Source: Pseudonocardia sp. T1-2H (lineage in GTDB: Bacteria; Actinomycetota; Actinomycetes; Mycobacteriales; Pseudonocardiaceae). Taken from it: DNA of 64,000 nucleotides. Below are positions 44,641 through 53,451 of the stretch, in pieces. Both the position numbers and the translations under genes were made by a program. Each line of letters opens with the position of its first letter. The stretch's first letter is position 1. Under the pieces are notes generated by a model, which was given only the letters and a program-made list of their open reading frames with translations, was not told the DNA's origin and did no database searches. The stretch lies in assembly GCF_038039215.1 (NCBI RefSeq), contig NZ_JBBPCL010000001.1, forward strand, positions 744,001 to 808,000, read 5' to 3'.

Positions 44641-44850
44641 CCCGACAACTTCGGCTGCCGTGCGAGACCTGGGTAGGGGTGCCGGTGGGTCGCGTCCTCG
44701 CTGGGCGGTGGCGGACCCGCGCCTTCCCGCCCGACCTCCCGGAGGGCTGCCGCACGGACGCCCGTGGGCCCGCCGGCGGTGGTGTCGAGGGCCGCCCACG
44801 GACGTCCGCACGGTCGGCTTGCAGCAGGTCGACAGGATGGCACTCAGAGC

Positions 44851-44884
44851 GACGCCACGGTTGCTGTACAGCAACCGTGGCGTC
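44851..44884. repeat. Perfect 34-nt palindrome
   Basis: GACGCCACGGTTGCTGT is followed directly by its exact reverse complement, with no spacer. It lies between the single-span protein gene and a convergent region; it could form a cruciform or a bidirectional terminator. Confidence 0.75.
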
Positions 44885-45048
44885 CGTGCCCCACCGAAAT
44901 CGAGCGTCAGCGGCTGCTCAGGGCCTTGATCGGCCCTCGCCGACTGCCTGGCCGGTAGTTCGCATCGAGAGGGTCAGCATGCTGCGAGTCTGGATGAAAC
45001 GCTTGGGGAGCTTTGGCGCAAGGCGGGTCCGGCAACTGGTCTGCAATG

Positions 45049-45579
45049 CTATGCCATTTGCACCCACCCCTCGACTTGGTAGCACCGCTCAACAAGCAAG
45101 ACAAGTTCTGTCAGCAGCTCCGGTAGCTGATCTGCCGTCAGAGATGTCCATTCCACCGGCTGATCAGGCTCCTGCCGTCTACCTGGCGGAGCATGGCGCC
45201 AGCCCCGAACCTGCTCCGACTTGGTGAACGGCCATAGGCTGTGGACGATCTCGTGACGTCCCCGCAGTGCGGAAGCGGAGCCGGTAAGGAACGCCTCGGC
45301 CTCGTCGCGGCGGTCTGGCCAGAAGCGGTGAAGTAGCTTGCGGCTCTCGCTAATGATCACAGTACCGGGCTTCCCCGCGAGAGTGGAGGGGGTTTGCCGC
45401 GTGTCAGGTGGTGTGGTCGCCAGCTCATCTCGCGGCATGCGGGACAGCTGGCCATAGAGTACGTAAAGCCGGTCCTCCAGCAGTGCGGAGACCAGGACGA
45501 TCCGCCCCACGAGGCCATAGAAGTCATCCTCTACCGCCCCGAACATCCACGACGGAACACCCCACCTGTCTGCAGCCAT
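45049..45579 (-). CDS. Hypothetical helical protein (AICE cargo)
   Basis: A 176-residue protein: FYGLVGRIVLVSALLEDRLY, SESRKLLHRFWPDRRDEAEA, GRHEIVHSLWPFTK. ATG 45579 is preferred because it avoids overlap with the upstream HIRAN gene, 10 nt away. The pattern (an Ile/Leu-rich helix followed by RHEIVHS) resembles HEPN-like or AbiV-like small proteins but lacks a clear RxxxxH motif, so I leave it unassigned. Confidence 0.55.
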   Translation of the reverse strand: MAADRWGVPSWMFGAVEDDFYGLVGRIVLVSALLEDRLYVLYGQLSRMPRDELATTPPDTRQTPSTLAGKPGTVIISESRKLLHRFWPDRRDEAEAFLTGSASALRGRHEIVHSLWPFTKSEQVRGWRHAPPGRRQEPDQPVEWTSLTADQLPELLTELVLLVERCYQVEGWVQMA

Positions 45580-45589
45580 CGCGATGGTG

Positions 45590-46285
45590 CTACGGCCACC
45601 GAAGATGCGCAGGCATAGGCGCACCAGGTGGCCGCGGAGTCATTAGGTGTCTCAGGACAGGAGGAGTAGCTGCCACAATTCCGATTTGACGGCATGCCCG
45701 CCCAGCTGCAGTCCCGCGAATAGCTATTGCATCTAGTGCGCCGCCAGCATCTAAGATCGGAGCTATCAGCCGTGCCCGCAATCGATCCACATATGCTGCC
45801 CGATGAGCGCCAGTTATGTCGTAGACGGCTATTGCGTTACGATCGTGTGGGTTGCCTGGCTCTCGGACAAGGCGGACCGGAGCGCCAGGAGAGAAGTCTC
45901 CGGAACTGGATCCGGACTCGTTGTACTTCTCGCCCCGAAGTTGTGAGGAGTAGATTCCGATTGATGACAGATATCGATTCTTCGGTGCGATCAGGAGACC
46001 TGTCTTATCCTCGCATAGTCGGAGAAGTTCTTCGCCGGATTGATCGCGGTACGGTATCAGCCTAATCGGCGGCACGCCATCAACAAGCTGAAATCTATAT
46101 TTCTGGTCCGGGCCTGACGGCACATACCAACGCATGTGCTTACCGTCGTCTGTTGCGGGTGTGTCATCCGGATCCTGCCGCCTGGATGTTGGGGAAGGCG
46201 CTTCACGGAGGGATTCAGGATCAACGGCCCGCCTATCTGAATTGGTCCATCTCGCTAGCCATGCAACTACCTCGCGTAGCGCCAT
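45590..46285 (-). CDS. HIRAN-domain protein
   Basis: A 231-residue protein. Residues ~85-210 fit a HIRAN domain: VRLVREPGNPHDRNAIAVYD followed by HRAAYVDRLRARLIAPILDA. HIRAN domains bind DNA ends or damaged DNA and are usually fused to helicases or nucleases; here the domain is nearly alone, with only a short N-terminal region (MALREVVAWLARW). ATG 46285 has GGAGGAG upstream; ATG 46318 is an alternative. It appears to form an operon with the downstream hypothetical gene. Confidence 0.7.
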   Translation of the reverse strand: MALREVVAWLARWTNSDRRAVDPESLREAPSPTSRRQDPDDTPATDDGKHMRWYVPSGPDQKYRFQLVDGVPPIRLIPYRDQSGEELLRLCEDKTGLLIAPKNRYLSSIGIYSSQLRGEKYNESGSSSGDFSPGAPVRLVREPGNPHDRNAIAVYDITGAHRAAYVDRLRARLIAPILDAGGALDAIAIRGTAAGRACRQIGIVAATPPVLRHLMTPRPPGAPMPAHLRWP

Positions 46286-46579
46286 CCCGCTCTCCTCCTC
46301 GGTCTCCCACAGGATCACCGGGCAGGAAACAGATCACAACCCACAGGGTCCGTACTGAACTCATCCCCGTCCAGGAGAGGACCTAGCACGCGGCGCCGAG
46401 GGTTCTGCGCCGGTCGGGCCGGCGGGGCACGTCTGGGGCACATCAGGGCCGGGACAGCCCAACACCCGCTGACACGACGTGGCAGCGGGTTGGCTGGTGA
46501 TCGAGGGTTCCGAGGGAGACACACAGACAGGAAGCGAGCCTGATTCGCGTTAGGAGAGCGGTGGTCGGCCGTCAAACGG
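46286..46579. other. AICE right-end region, no gene seen
   Basis: Non-coding as far as I can tell. It should hold the promoter of the HIRAN gene; the arm-site repeats begin at 46580. Confidence 0.4.
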
Positions 46580-46602
46580 TGAGTGACTAACTGAGTGACA
46601 AC
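46580..46602 (+). repeat. Tandem 12-bp repeats, putative integrase arm sites (right, AICE)
   Basis: TGAGTGACTAAC followed by TGAGTGACAAC (one T missing), 95 bp inside attR. The first 19 nt are identical to 30234-30252. Confidence 0.75.
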
Positions 46603-46696
46603 CGGACCGGGGAAGTAGGGACACTGGTGGACGCCGGCGGACAGCGCGCTGGTGGTCGCAGTGCCCGAGGCGGCGCCCGGCCGACGCTCCGAGTGC

Positions 46697-46743
<47 letters not shown>

Positions 46744-46788
46744 CTGATCAGGCGGTTTAGGCCGCCCTCCGGCTCCATAGGCTGTGTT

Positions 46789-46812
46789 GTGGAGCCATTC
46801 GTGGAGCATTTG
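46789..46812 (+). repeat. Tandem 12-bp repeats, putative arm sites of a third element
   Basis: GTGGAGCCATTC is followed by GTGGAGCATTTG, 46 bp beyond attR and just before the third integrase gene. The spacing from the att site matches the left arm sites of the other two elements. Confidence 0.5.
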
Positions 46813-46828
46813 GCCTTGGCGTTCTCCC

Positions 46829-48423
46829 GTGACCAAGGCCAGCCCTCGCCGCCGCGTTCGGCAGCGCGGTGAGATCGAGACGCTCCCGAGCGGCTCGCTG
46901 CGCGTGCGCGTCACCGCTGGCAGAGACCCGGTTACAAAGCAGCGCCACTACCTCACCGAGACGATCGCGGCGGGCCCGCTCGCCGTCGAGGAGGCCGCGA
47001 AGGCTCTGCGGAGCCTCTTGGTCCAGGTCGATGAGAAGCTGAACCCACGGACCGCTGCAACGGGGGCGCTTCTCCTCGAGAAGCACTTCGCGTTGCTCGA
47101 AGTCGAGCGGACGACCAGAGCGACCTACGAGAACCTCGCTCGCATCCACATCGTGCCGCTGCTCGGCAAGGTGAAGCTGTCTGCCCTGACCTCGGAAGGC
47201 TTCGACTCCTTCTACGCGGAGCTGCGTCGCTGCCGAGCTCACTGCAGGCGCAAGCGCATGATCGAGCATCGACAGAAGATCGCCCACGACTGCGATCATC
47301 GATGCCGCCGGCACGTCTGCAAGCCGCTGTCGCAGTCGACCATCCGCCAGATCCACGTGATCCTCAGCGGCGCCCTCCGGCGAGCGGTCCGGTGGCGCTG
47401 GCTGGCCCACAACCCGATCGAGAACGCCGAACCGCCCAAGCGGCCGCCAGCGAAGCCGCAACCGCCTACCTCGGCAGAGGCTGCTCGTATCCTGAACGCC
47501 TCGTGGGATGATCCGGACTGGGCTGTTCTCGTCTGGCTGACGATGGTCACGGGCGCCCGCCGTGGCGAGCTGTGCGCGTTGCGTTGGTCGGATGTCGACC
47601 TGCTGCGCGGCACGTTGCGAGTCGAGCGCTCAGTCGCAGAGCTCGACGGTGAGACGTGGGAGAAGGACACCAACACTCACCAGCACCGCAGGATCGCGCT
47701 CGACCCGGAAACGATCACGCTGCTGACCGCTCACAGGGCGCGGAGTATGGAGCTCGCCGCGAACCTGGGGTTCGAGCTTCCTGCGGACGCCTTCCTGTTC
47801 TCGCATTCCGGCGACGGCGCAAGCAGCCTCAAGCCGAGGCAGTCACCCGCCGGTACTCGCGGCTCGTCCAGAGGCTCGGTATCCGCACGACCTGCCACAA
47901 GCTCCGTCACTACTCCGCGACCGAGCTGATCGCAGGCGGCGTCGACGTCCGCACCGTCGCGGGTCGCCTTGGGCACGGCGGCGGGGGAGCGACCACGCTG
48001 CGGGTTTACACGCCGTGGGTGTCCGAGGCTGATCAGCGCGCCTCGTCCGGGCTACTCGACCGGCTTCCCTGCCGTCCCGCCGGAGACCCCGGAGTGGTCG
48101 GGCCGGAGGAGCTGTTCGCGCAGAACCCTTTCGAACTGACTGCGATGGACCTGCGCTCGCAGATCCTGGACGGAACACTCGGGGTAGGTGCGGCGATATC
48201 ATCTTGCTGCTCCGGCTTGGTCCCGGCCCCTACGACGCAGCGAAGGGGCGCTCCCACGGCGATGCGGCGTCCGTCGATCGCCCCGCCAACCCAGCCAAGG
48301 GAGCCAACCCATGAACTACACGACGAATGCGAACGCCTCGGATTAGGCGCTGCTGGTGAGTTGCCCGGAGTGTGCGACACCGCCCGGCAGGTCCCGCCCA
48401 TCAACTGGATCACCCCCCGGTGA
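46829..48423 (+). pseudogene. Third tyrosine integrase with a frameshift and a GntR-like tail
   Basis: The N-terminal frame (GTG 46829, VTKASPRRRVRQRGEIETLP) carries the arm-binding and core-binding domains and box I VTGARRGELCALRWSDVDL. One missing base near 47834 (CCGAGG) breaks it; the second frame continues EAVTRRYSRLVQRLGIRTTC, HKLRHYSATELIAGGVDVRT and box III GRLGHGGGGATTLRVYTPWV (Tyr). Beyond ~48095 comes NPFELTAMDLRSQILDGTLG, which resembles the first helix of a GntR winged helix, then low complexity. The gene starts 86 bp past attR and transcribes away from it. Confidence 0.8.
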
Positions 48424-48571
48424 GACGTCGCAGTGGTCGCACGCCTGCGACGGCACGGCGTTGTGCCCGGTCATGACCGCGGCGGGTTACCGGCCGGCGG
48501 TGCCGGTCACGCACCTCAACACCGTGGACACGGTTTTGATCATCACCAGGTCCGGGGTGGTGTCGCGGTGA
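48356..48571 (+). CDS. Possible small protein with CxxC motif
   Basis: A 71-residue frame from GTG 48356 with SCPECATPPG and HACDGTALCPV; the four Cys could bind zinc. It overlaps the low-complexity tail of the third integrase and has no strong ribosome site. Weakly supported. Confidence 0.25.
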   Translation: MSCPECATPPGRSRPSTGSPPGETSQWSHACDGTALCPVMTAAGYRPAVPVTHLNTVDTVLIITRSGVVSR

Positions 48572-49011
48572 ACGCGATTCTGCAGGTGCGGGGCCTGGGG
48601 CGTCGTGCTGCTTGGCTTCGAGAAGCCGTGACGCGGAACTGGCCGCCTCCGCATCCGGACCCGAACGACCGCCGGCACCGCGTGCGTCGGCGCTGGTGGT
48701 CCCGGTGACGCGCACGGTGGTGTCAGCGGACCACGCGTGGGTAACGACCCGCCGGCGGCGCCCAGTCAGCGTGGCCGGGGAGCGGTGCGCCACCAACACG
48801 ACGGCCCACAGGTTTAGGCGGTGGCGGGAGGAACGCACGCCGTCGAGCGGAGGAAAGCCCGTCTGCGCGGAACGCGGCGCATAGCCGACGTCGAGCAACC
48901 AGGCGGGAGTTCGAGAACCGGTGCGCCGCCAGGCTCAAGACGGAGGCGAGTCAGCTCGCGCGGGCTGCGTCGGCCTGCCGCGTGCCTAGCGTCGCGGGTG
49001 CTACGAGGCTA
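48572..49011. other. Region between the third integrase and the MITE, no gene seen
   Basis: Several frames are open on both strands but without recognisable domains. The missing right end of the third element could have been here; no further tRNA-Ala copy is present. Confidence 0.4.
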
Positions 49012-49173
49012 GGCCGTGTTTAAGAAGTCCCTGATCGCGGTCTTCGCGCCCAGATCGCGCCTGGCGGCGTTGCCGCCCGCGGCCGAGTACGCCCGGCACG
49101 ACGCCGGGGCGGCGCCTTGCCAGCCACGATCTGGATCACGAAGACCGCGATCGGTGACTTCTTGAACACGGCC
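49012..49173. mobile_element. 162-bp MITE with 35-bp terminal inverted repeats
   Basis: The left end GGCCGTGTTTAAGAAGTCCC and the complement of the right end GGCCGTGTTCAAGAAGTCAC continue to match (32 of 35 positions, further similarity to ~55). A TA dinucleotide flanks both sides (49010-49011, 49174-49175). It has no transposase, so a full-length IS elsewhere must mobilise it. The right end forms the stop codon of the neighbouring gene. Confidence 0.82.
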
Positions 49174-50234
49174 TAGGTGCGCGAAGCCGCAAATAGGCGT
49201 CCGGGGTTCGCGGTCATCAGCTCTGCCGCCACGTCGGGCGTCACTTCATGACGCTCCAGGCGAGGCAGGAAAAGCTTTGGGATGTAGCCGAATCCGTTCC
49301 CGCCATTGCAGGTCAACATGCTCTTGGCGGCCACATCGTGGCTCAATAGTATTCGTGCGGAGTACCCGTCCCGAATTAGGCCGGCAACCGCGGCTGCGGT
49401 CTGGTCAGGGGCGGGAGACTGACCTTCTCCAGGGTAATGGAACGGCATTCCGATCATGTCGAACTCGAGCCAGACGCCATGATCGGCAACGGCGCGCTGG
49501 TATTCCACGTCATGGCCAGACGGATCCATGTGGCACATGACGACCGCCGCAGGGGTAACTCCCTCCTCGCCCAGCACGATGTCGAGTACCTCGAAGGCTC
49601 GACGTTGCCAGCCCGGCAGGTGGATCATGAGCGGAACTCCGAGCTGGCGTTGGGCACGAGATGCAGCGCGCAGCCGGAGCTTCTCCGCGTCAGTGAAGTC
49701 AGGTGAGACCCCGATCTCCCCGATGACTCCGGGCGCAAGTCCCGTGTCGCCGACTCCGTCGGTGAACTCGGCCAGGAGCTCCTCGGTGAGCTGGTCGGCG
49801 CTGGCGGAGGCGGTCCTGCTGTCGTGAAATCCGTGGACATACCAGCCGGAACCCATCACGACGTTGATTCCTGACCTGTCGGAGATCTCTCTGAGCGCTA
49901 GAGGGTCCCGCCCGAAGTCTCCGTTTGTGCAATCGACGACTGTCCGTCCGCCTGCCTCACTGAAGTTCCCCAGTTCGGCGGCCGTGGCGAGCGGGTCGTC
50001 CTGGCACCCGTTGTCAAAGCAGCAAAACGGACTGTCGGCAAGTAGCCAGTTCATCGACGGACCCACGGGGGTGCCATACAGCTTGCGTTCGGCGGCGCCC
50101 TCGGGCGGCGTGAACCGCTTCGTGAAGTCGAAGATGAGGTGCTCGTGGGTCAAGGTCATACCAAGCTCGTCAACCGATACGGGGCCTCGAACCGTGTTCA
50201 CCTGCACGGCCTGGTCGGCTACCGCTGAAGCCAT
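49173..50234 (-). CDS. Phosphotriesterase-family metal hydrolase (Glu-bridged type)
   Basis: A 353-residue amidohydrolase-fold protein: MTLTHEHLIFDF (HxH, about residue 32), the bridging position in VIGEIGVSPDFT is Glu instead of the carboxylated Lys of true phosphotriesterases, as in E. coli Php; then MIHLPGWQRRAFEVLDIV and VVMCHMDPSGHD (His ligands) and ILLSHDVAAKS (catalytic Asp). Lactone or amide hydrolysis is more likely than phosphotriester cleavage. ATG 50234 has AAAGGAGA upstream. Its TAG stop is supplied by the junction with the MITE. Confidence 0.9.
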   Translation of the reverse strand: MASAVADQAVQVNTVRGPVSVDELGMTLTHEHLIFDFTKRFTPPEGAAERKLYGTPVGPSMNWLLADSPFCCFDNGCQDDPLATAAELGNFSEAGGRTVVDCTNGDFGRDPLALREISDRSGINVVMGSGWYVHGFHDSRTASASADQLTEELLAEFTDGVGDTGLAPGVIGEIGVSPDFTDAEKLRLRAASRAQRQLGVPLMIHLPGWQRRAFEVLDIVLGEEGVTPAAVVMCHMDPSGHDVEYQRAVADHGVWLEFDMIGMPFHYPGEGQSPAPDQTAAAVAGLIRDGYSARILLSHDVAAKSMLTCNGGNGFGYIPKLFLPRLERHEVTPDVAAELMTANPGRLFAASRT

Positions 50235-50620
50235 CTGGGTTCTCCTTTGTGTAGGGATCGGGCCGGGCGCCGGCCCGGACTGGATGCCGCGCCATCGTCG
50301 ATCCGGGGGAGTTTGTGCCGCACGTGTCGCTAACGCCTGGGCGGTGCGGCCGTTGTCCACTGCCGTCCCGTGGCGGCCTGCGTCCGCCTGACCGTGCCGT
50401 CAACCTCGAGGTTTGCGTCCTGTGAACACCTGTAGATAGGGCTACGTGCGGTTCGGCCGCAGCGCACGGCCGGGGTTCGCGAACCCACAGCCGCGGCTGC
50501 GACGCCGCGCTGTGTGCTCGTCAGACGCCCGCCGCCGTCGCTCGATCGGTTCAAGACTGAGCTGTCGATCACGGCGTCTCCGGTGGTGGGGAGCTATGGG
50601 TTCGGCCATCTAACACGATG
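50235..50620. other. Divergent intergenic region, no gene seen
   Basis: Upstream of the phosphotriesterase gene (-) and the flavoprotein gene (+). No supportable open frame or RNA. Confidence 0.4.
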
Positions 50621-50724
50621 GAAACGTTCTGAGTATTGCTGTGACGCAGCCTACGTCGCTATGGTCACCCCGCAGCGCCTGACGCTACGGAGGTAAATCT
50701 GTGTCCAAGGAGTAGAAACGATTC
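50621..50724. promoter_or_regulatory. Paired AAACGWT sites upstream of the flavoprotein gene
   Basis: GAAACGTTCT (50621-50630) and AGTAGAAACGATTC (50711-50724), 94 bp apart. GAAACGTTCT is a near-palindrome with a central CG, as in LacI-family operators. A closely similar pair lies at 59554-59654. The probable ligand regulator is the LacI protein at 56207. Confidence 0.45.
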
Positions 50725-50941
50725 GCGTCGCTTGCTTGTCGGGCGGCTTCGGGACGGGAACCACAGAAAGCGACATGGCCTCGACCACTCGCTCTAGACC
50801 GCGGTCGGCGAGCACTCGGCTGTTCAAGCCCGGGGCGCAGCGGAGATCGGCACGCGGACGGCGTCCGCCGTCTGGGTCAGACGGCGACATGTCATTCGGC
50901 GTGGGCCAGCACTTGCTGCCCTGGACTGAGAGGACGACCAC

Positions 50942-51487
50942 ATGGCTACCTCCCTCGGGGAGCTTGCTCCCCTCGAAGGCGTCAAGCGCTGGGCCTTCGT
51001 GGAAAGGGCTCTGCGGCTTCGGCTCGCGTCTGCCCTTCCAAACGGGGCGATCAATGTCTCGCCGGCGTGGTTCGTCGTCGTAGACGAGACCGTCTATGTG
51101 CCTCTCGACCCGACCCTTGGTGATCCGGGGCAGAGCACGACCCCTGACGCTCGTCACATGGAGGTCATCGACGCGGGTGGGCGGGTGTCCGCGGTGATCG
51201 ACGAGGGGGACGAGATCTCCAACGTGCGTGCGGTTCAGCTTGAAGGGACAGCCAATCAGGTTGACGATCCGGAGCTCGTCGAGCAGCTCCTGGATCTGGT
51301 GGCTGAGAAGTACTTCCACGTCGGTCACCCGCACCTCGAGTACTACTTCAGTGCGGGTGCGGTAGCGGCGCGGAGTTGGTACCGGATCATTCCTGAGCGC
51401 GTCGATGGTTGGGATATGCGTGAGCTGCCTCAGCCTCCGATCCAGGAACACCTTCGCTTCCCTGACCACGTGGTGAACGGAAGCTGA
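50942..51487 (+). CDS. Pyridoxamine 5'-phosphate oxidase-fold flavoprotein
   Basis: A 181-residue split-barrel protein: NVSPAWFVVVDETVYVPLDP, SAVIDEGDEISNVRAVQLEG, YYFSAGAVAARSWYRIIPER. The arrangement fits PPOX-type proteins that bind FMN, F420 or haem. The reaction is unknown. ATG 50942 begins MATSLGELAPLEGVKRWAF. It lies 225 bp upstream of nadV, behind a putative LacI-type operator. Confidence 0.72.
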   Translation: MATSLGELAPLEGVKRWAFVERALRLRLASALPNGAINVSPAWFVVVDETVYVPLDPTLGDPGQSTTPDARHMEVIDAGGRVSAVIDEGDEISNVRAVQLEGTANQVDDPELVEQLLDLVAEKYFHVGHPHLEYYFSAGAVAARSWYRIIPERVDGWDMRELPQPPIQEHLRFPDHVVNGS

Positions 51488-51712
51488 TTCCTTCATCGAG
51501 GCCGGCCTGCTCGGATCGAGCGACCGCCTCCATGGCCCCGACGACGGCAAGGGTAGGCCGCTGACCACCAGTTGAGCGGCTTACCACCATCCGCTTCATG
51601 ACCACCGGAGGCGGCGCGGGCGGGGTGAGTCAACGAGCACAGTCCTCGGCTTGGTCCGGGTTCGCCTCTGACCAGGCCCCCTACCTGTAGGCATACGATC
51701 AGGAGAGTTGAC

Positions 51713-53152
51713 ATGGGCGAATCGTCCCTGTGGCGCAACATCATCGTGAACGTCGATAGTTACAAGAACGCGCACTACGGGATGTACCCGGACGGCACCG
51801 AGTACGTCTCCAGCTACGTCGAATCACGTGGCGGCCGCTTCCCCGCGACAATGTTTGTCGGGCTCCAGGCCTTCCTGCGCGAGTACCTCACTCGGCAGAT
51901 CACCCTCGACGACATCCACGAGGCCGAGGCCGTGCACCGGCCGATGGGCATTCCGTTCAACCGCCAGAACTGGATCGACCTGCTCAACGACCACGACGGC
52001 TACCTCCCGATCGAGATCGAGGCGGTCCCGGAGGGCACCGTTGTCCCGACCGGCAACGTCCTCGTGCAGCTGGTCAACACCGATCCGCGTTACCCATGGA
52101 TCACCAGCTTCGTCGAGACCGCCCTGCTCCGGGCCGTCTGGTACCCGACCACGGTCGGCACCCTGAGCTGGACGGCCAAGCAGCTGGTGAAGGGGTTCCT
52201 GGAGCGCACCTCCGATCACCCCGAGGCAATCCGCATGTACCTGCACGACTACGGCAATCGCGGCGTCAGCTCGCTGGAGTCGGCCGGTCTCGGCGGAATG
52301 GCGCACCTGGTCAACTTCGACCAGACCGACACGGTTCCCGCGTACGTCGCCGCCCGGCAGTGGTACAACGCGGCGGCCCCGAACGGCAGCGCCGTCTTCC
52401 AGGAGCATTCCACCGTGGCGGCCGCCGGCAGGGATGCCGAGGCGGACACGTTCCGCAGCCTTCTGAAGTTCCCCGGGGTCGTCGTGGCCGGCCTTCTGGT
52501 CGACACGTTCGACCACGACCGGGCGGTCAACGAGATCCTCGGCAAGGAGATGCACGACGAGATCAGCCAGTTCCAGGGTCTCGTGGCGGTGCGGTGCGAC
52601 TCTGGCGATCCGATCAAGGTGCCGGTCGACACCGTCGAGTCGCTGATGGACAGCTTCGGGCACGAGACCAACGGCAAGGGGTTCAAGGTCCTGCCTCCGA
52701 ACATCCGGGTGATCCAGGGCGACGGGCTCACCCTCGACACCTACATCGCGATCTACAGCGAACTGGAGGCGCGGGGCCTGGCTGCGGACAACGTGCTCTG
52801 CGGGATGGGTGGCGGTCTGCTGCAGCAGGTCAACCGGGACACGCTCAACTTCGGGTTCAAGGCCAGCGCTATGCGCATCAACGGCGAGTGGCGAGAGACC
52901 GTGAAGGCCCCGACTGGCAGCGCGATGAAGCGGTCGAAGGGGGGCCGGCTCGCCCTCCGCTACACCGACGGCACGTACTCCACCGTCCCCCGCGACTCCA
53001 TCCCGGCGGAGGAGAACCAGCTCGTGCCGGTCTTCCGTGACGGCAAGATGCTGCGCCAGTGGGACTTCACCGAGCTCATCGAGCGGAGCGAGCGGCCGAC
53101 TCCGGAGAGCTACTACTCGGGCGTCGTACAGGGAGTCGCCGGCGTGCACTGA
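51713..53152 (+). CDS. nadV: Nicotinamide phosphoribosyltransferase
   Basis: A 479-residue NAMPT-type enzyme: nicotinamide + PRPP -> NMN + PPi. Family markers: NVDSYKNAHYGMYPDGTEYV, YGNRGVSSLESAGLGGMAHL, FDQTDTVPAY (the Asp that favours nicotinamide), FQEHSTVAAAG (catalytic His), RCDSGDPIKV, IRVIQGDGLTLDT and LCGMGGGLLQQVNRDTLNFG. The length is normal. AGGAGAG lies before ATG 51713. A PRPP synthetase remnant and a ribokinase sit 5-7 kb downstream; nadV-prs pairs occur in plasmids and phages, which supports lateral origin. Confidence 0.93.
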   Translation: MGESSLWRNIIVNVDSYKNAHYGMYPDGTEYVSSYVESRGGRFPATMFVGLQAFLREYLTRQITLDDIHEAEAVHRPMGIPFNRQNWIDLLNDHDGYLPIEIEAVPEGTVVPTGNVLVQLVNTDPRYPWITSFVETALLRAVWYPTTVGTLSWTAKQLVKGFLERTSDHPEAIRMYLHDYGNRGVSSLESAGLGGMAHLVNFDQTDTVPAYVAARQWYNAAAPNGSAVFQEHSTVAAAGRDAEADTFRSLLKFPGVVVAGLLVDTFDHDRAVNEILGKEMHDEISQFQGLVAVRCDSGDPIKVPVDTVESLMDSFGHETNGKGFKVLPPNIRVIQGDGLTLDTYIAIYSELEARGLAADNVLCGMGGGLLQQVNRDTLNFGFKASAMRINGEWRETVKAPTGSAMKRSKGGRLALRYTDGTYSTVPRDSIPAEENQLVPVFRDGKMLRQWDFTELIERSERPTPESYYSGVVQGVAGVH

Positions 53153-53451
53153 GGCCGGCCGCTGCGGGACCGACCCGTGCTCCCCTGGGTCGGTCCCGCC
53201 CCCGTGCGACCCAGCCTGCCCACCAGGTGCGCGGCCGACCGCTCGATCACGGTCCCGAGCGCCAGGGCGTGCTCGGGGATGGCCGGGTCGGTAGAGCTGC
53301 GAGCGACCTCGGACTTCCATTCGGCAAGACGCTCGACCTACGATCTCGTCGGTTGGGAGCGTGTGGCCGGAGGACGAAAACCCGCGGATGACGTTTTCGT
53401 GGTTGCGATGTTCTCGGTTAAGGAAGAAGCTACGATATTGGACCCTCTGAT

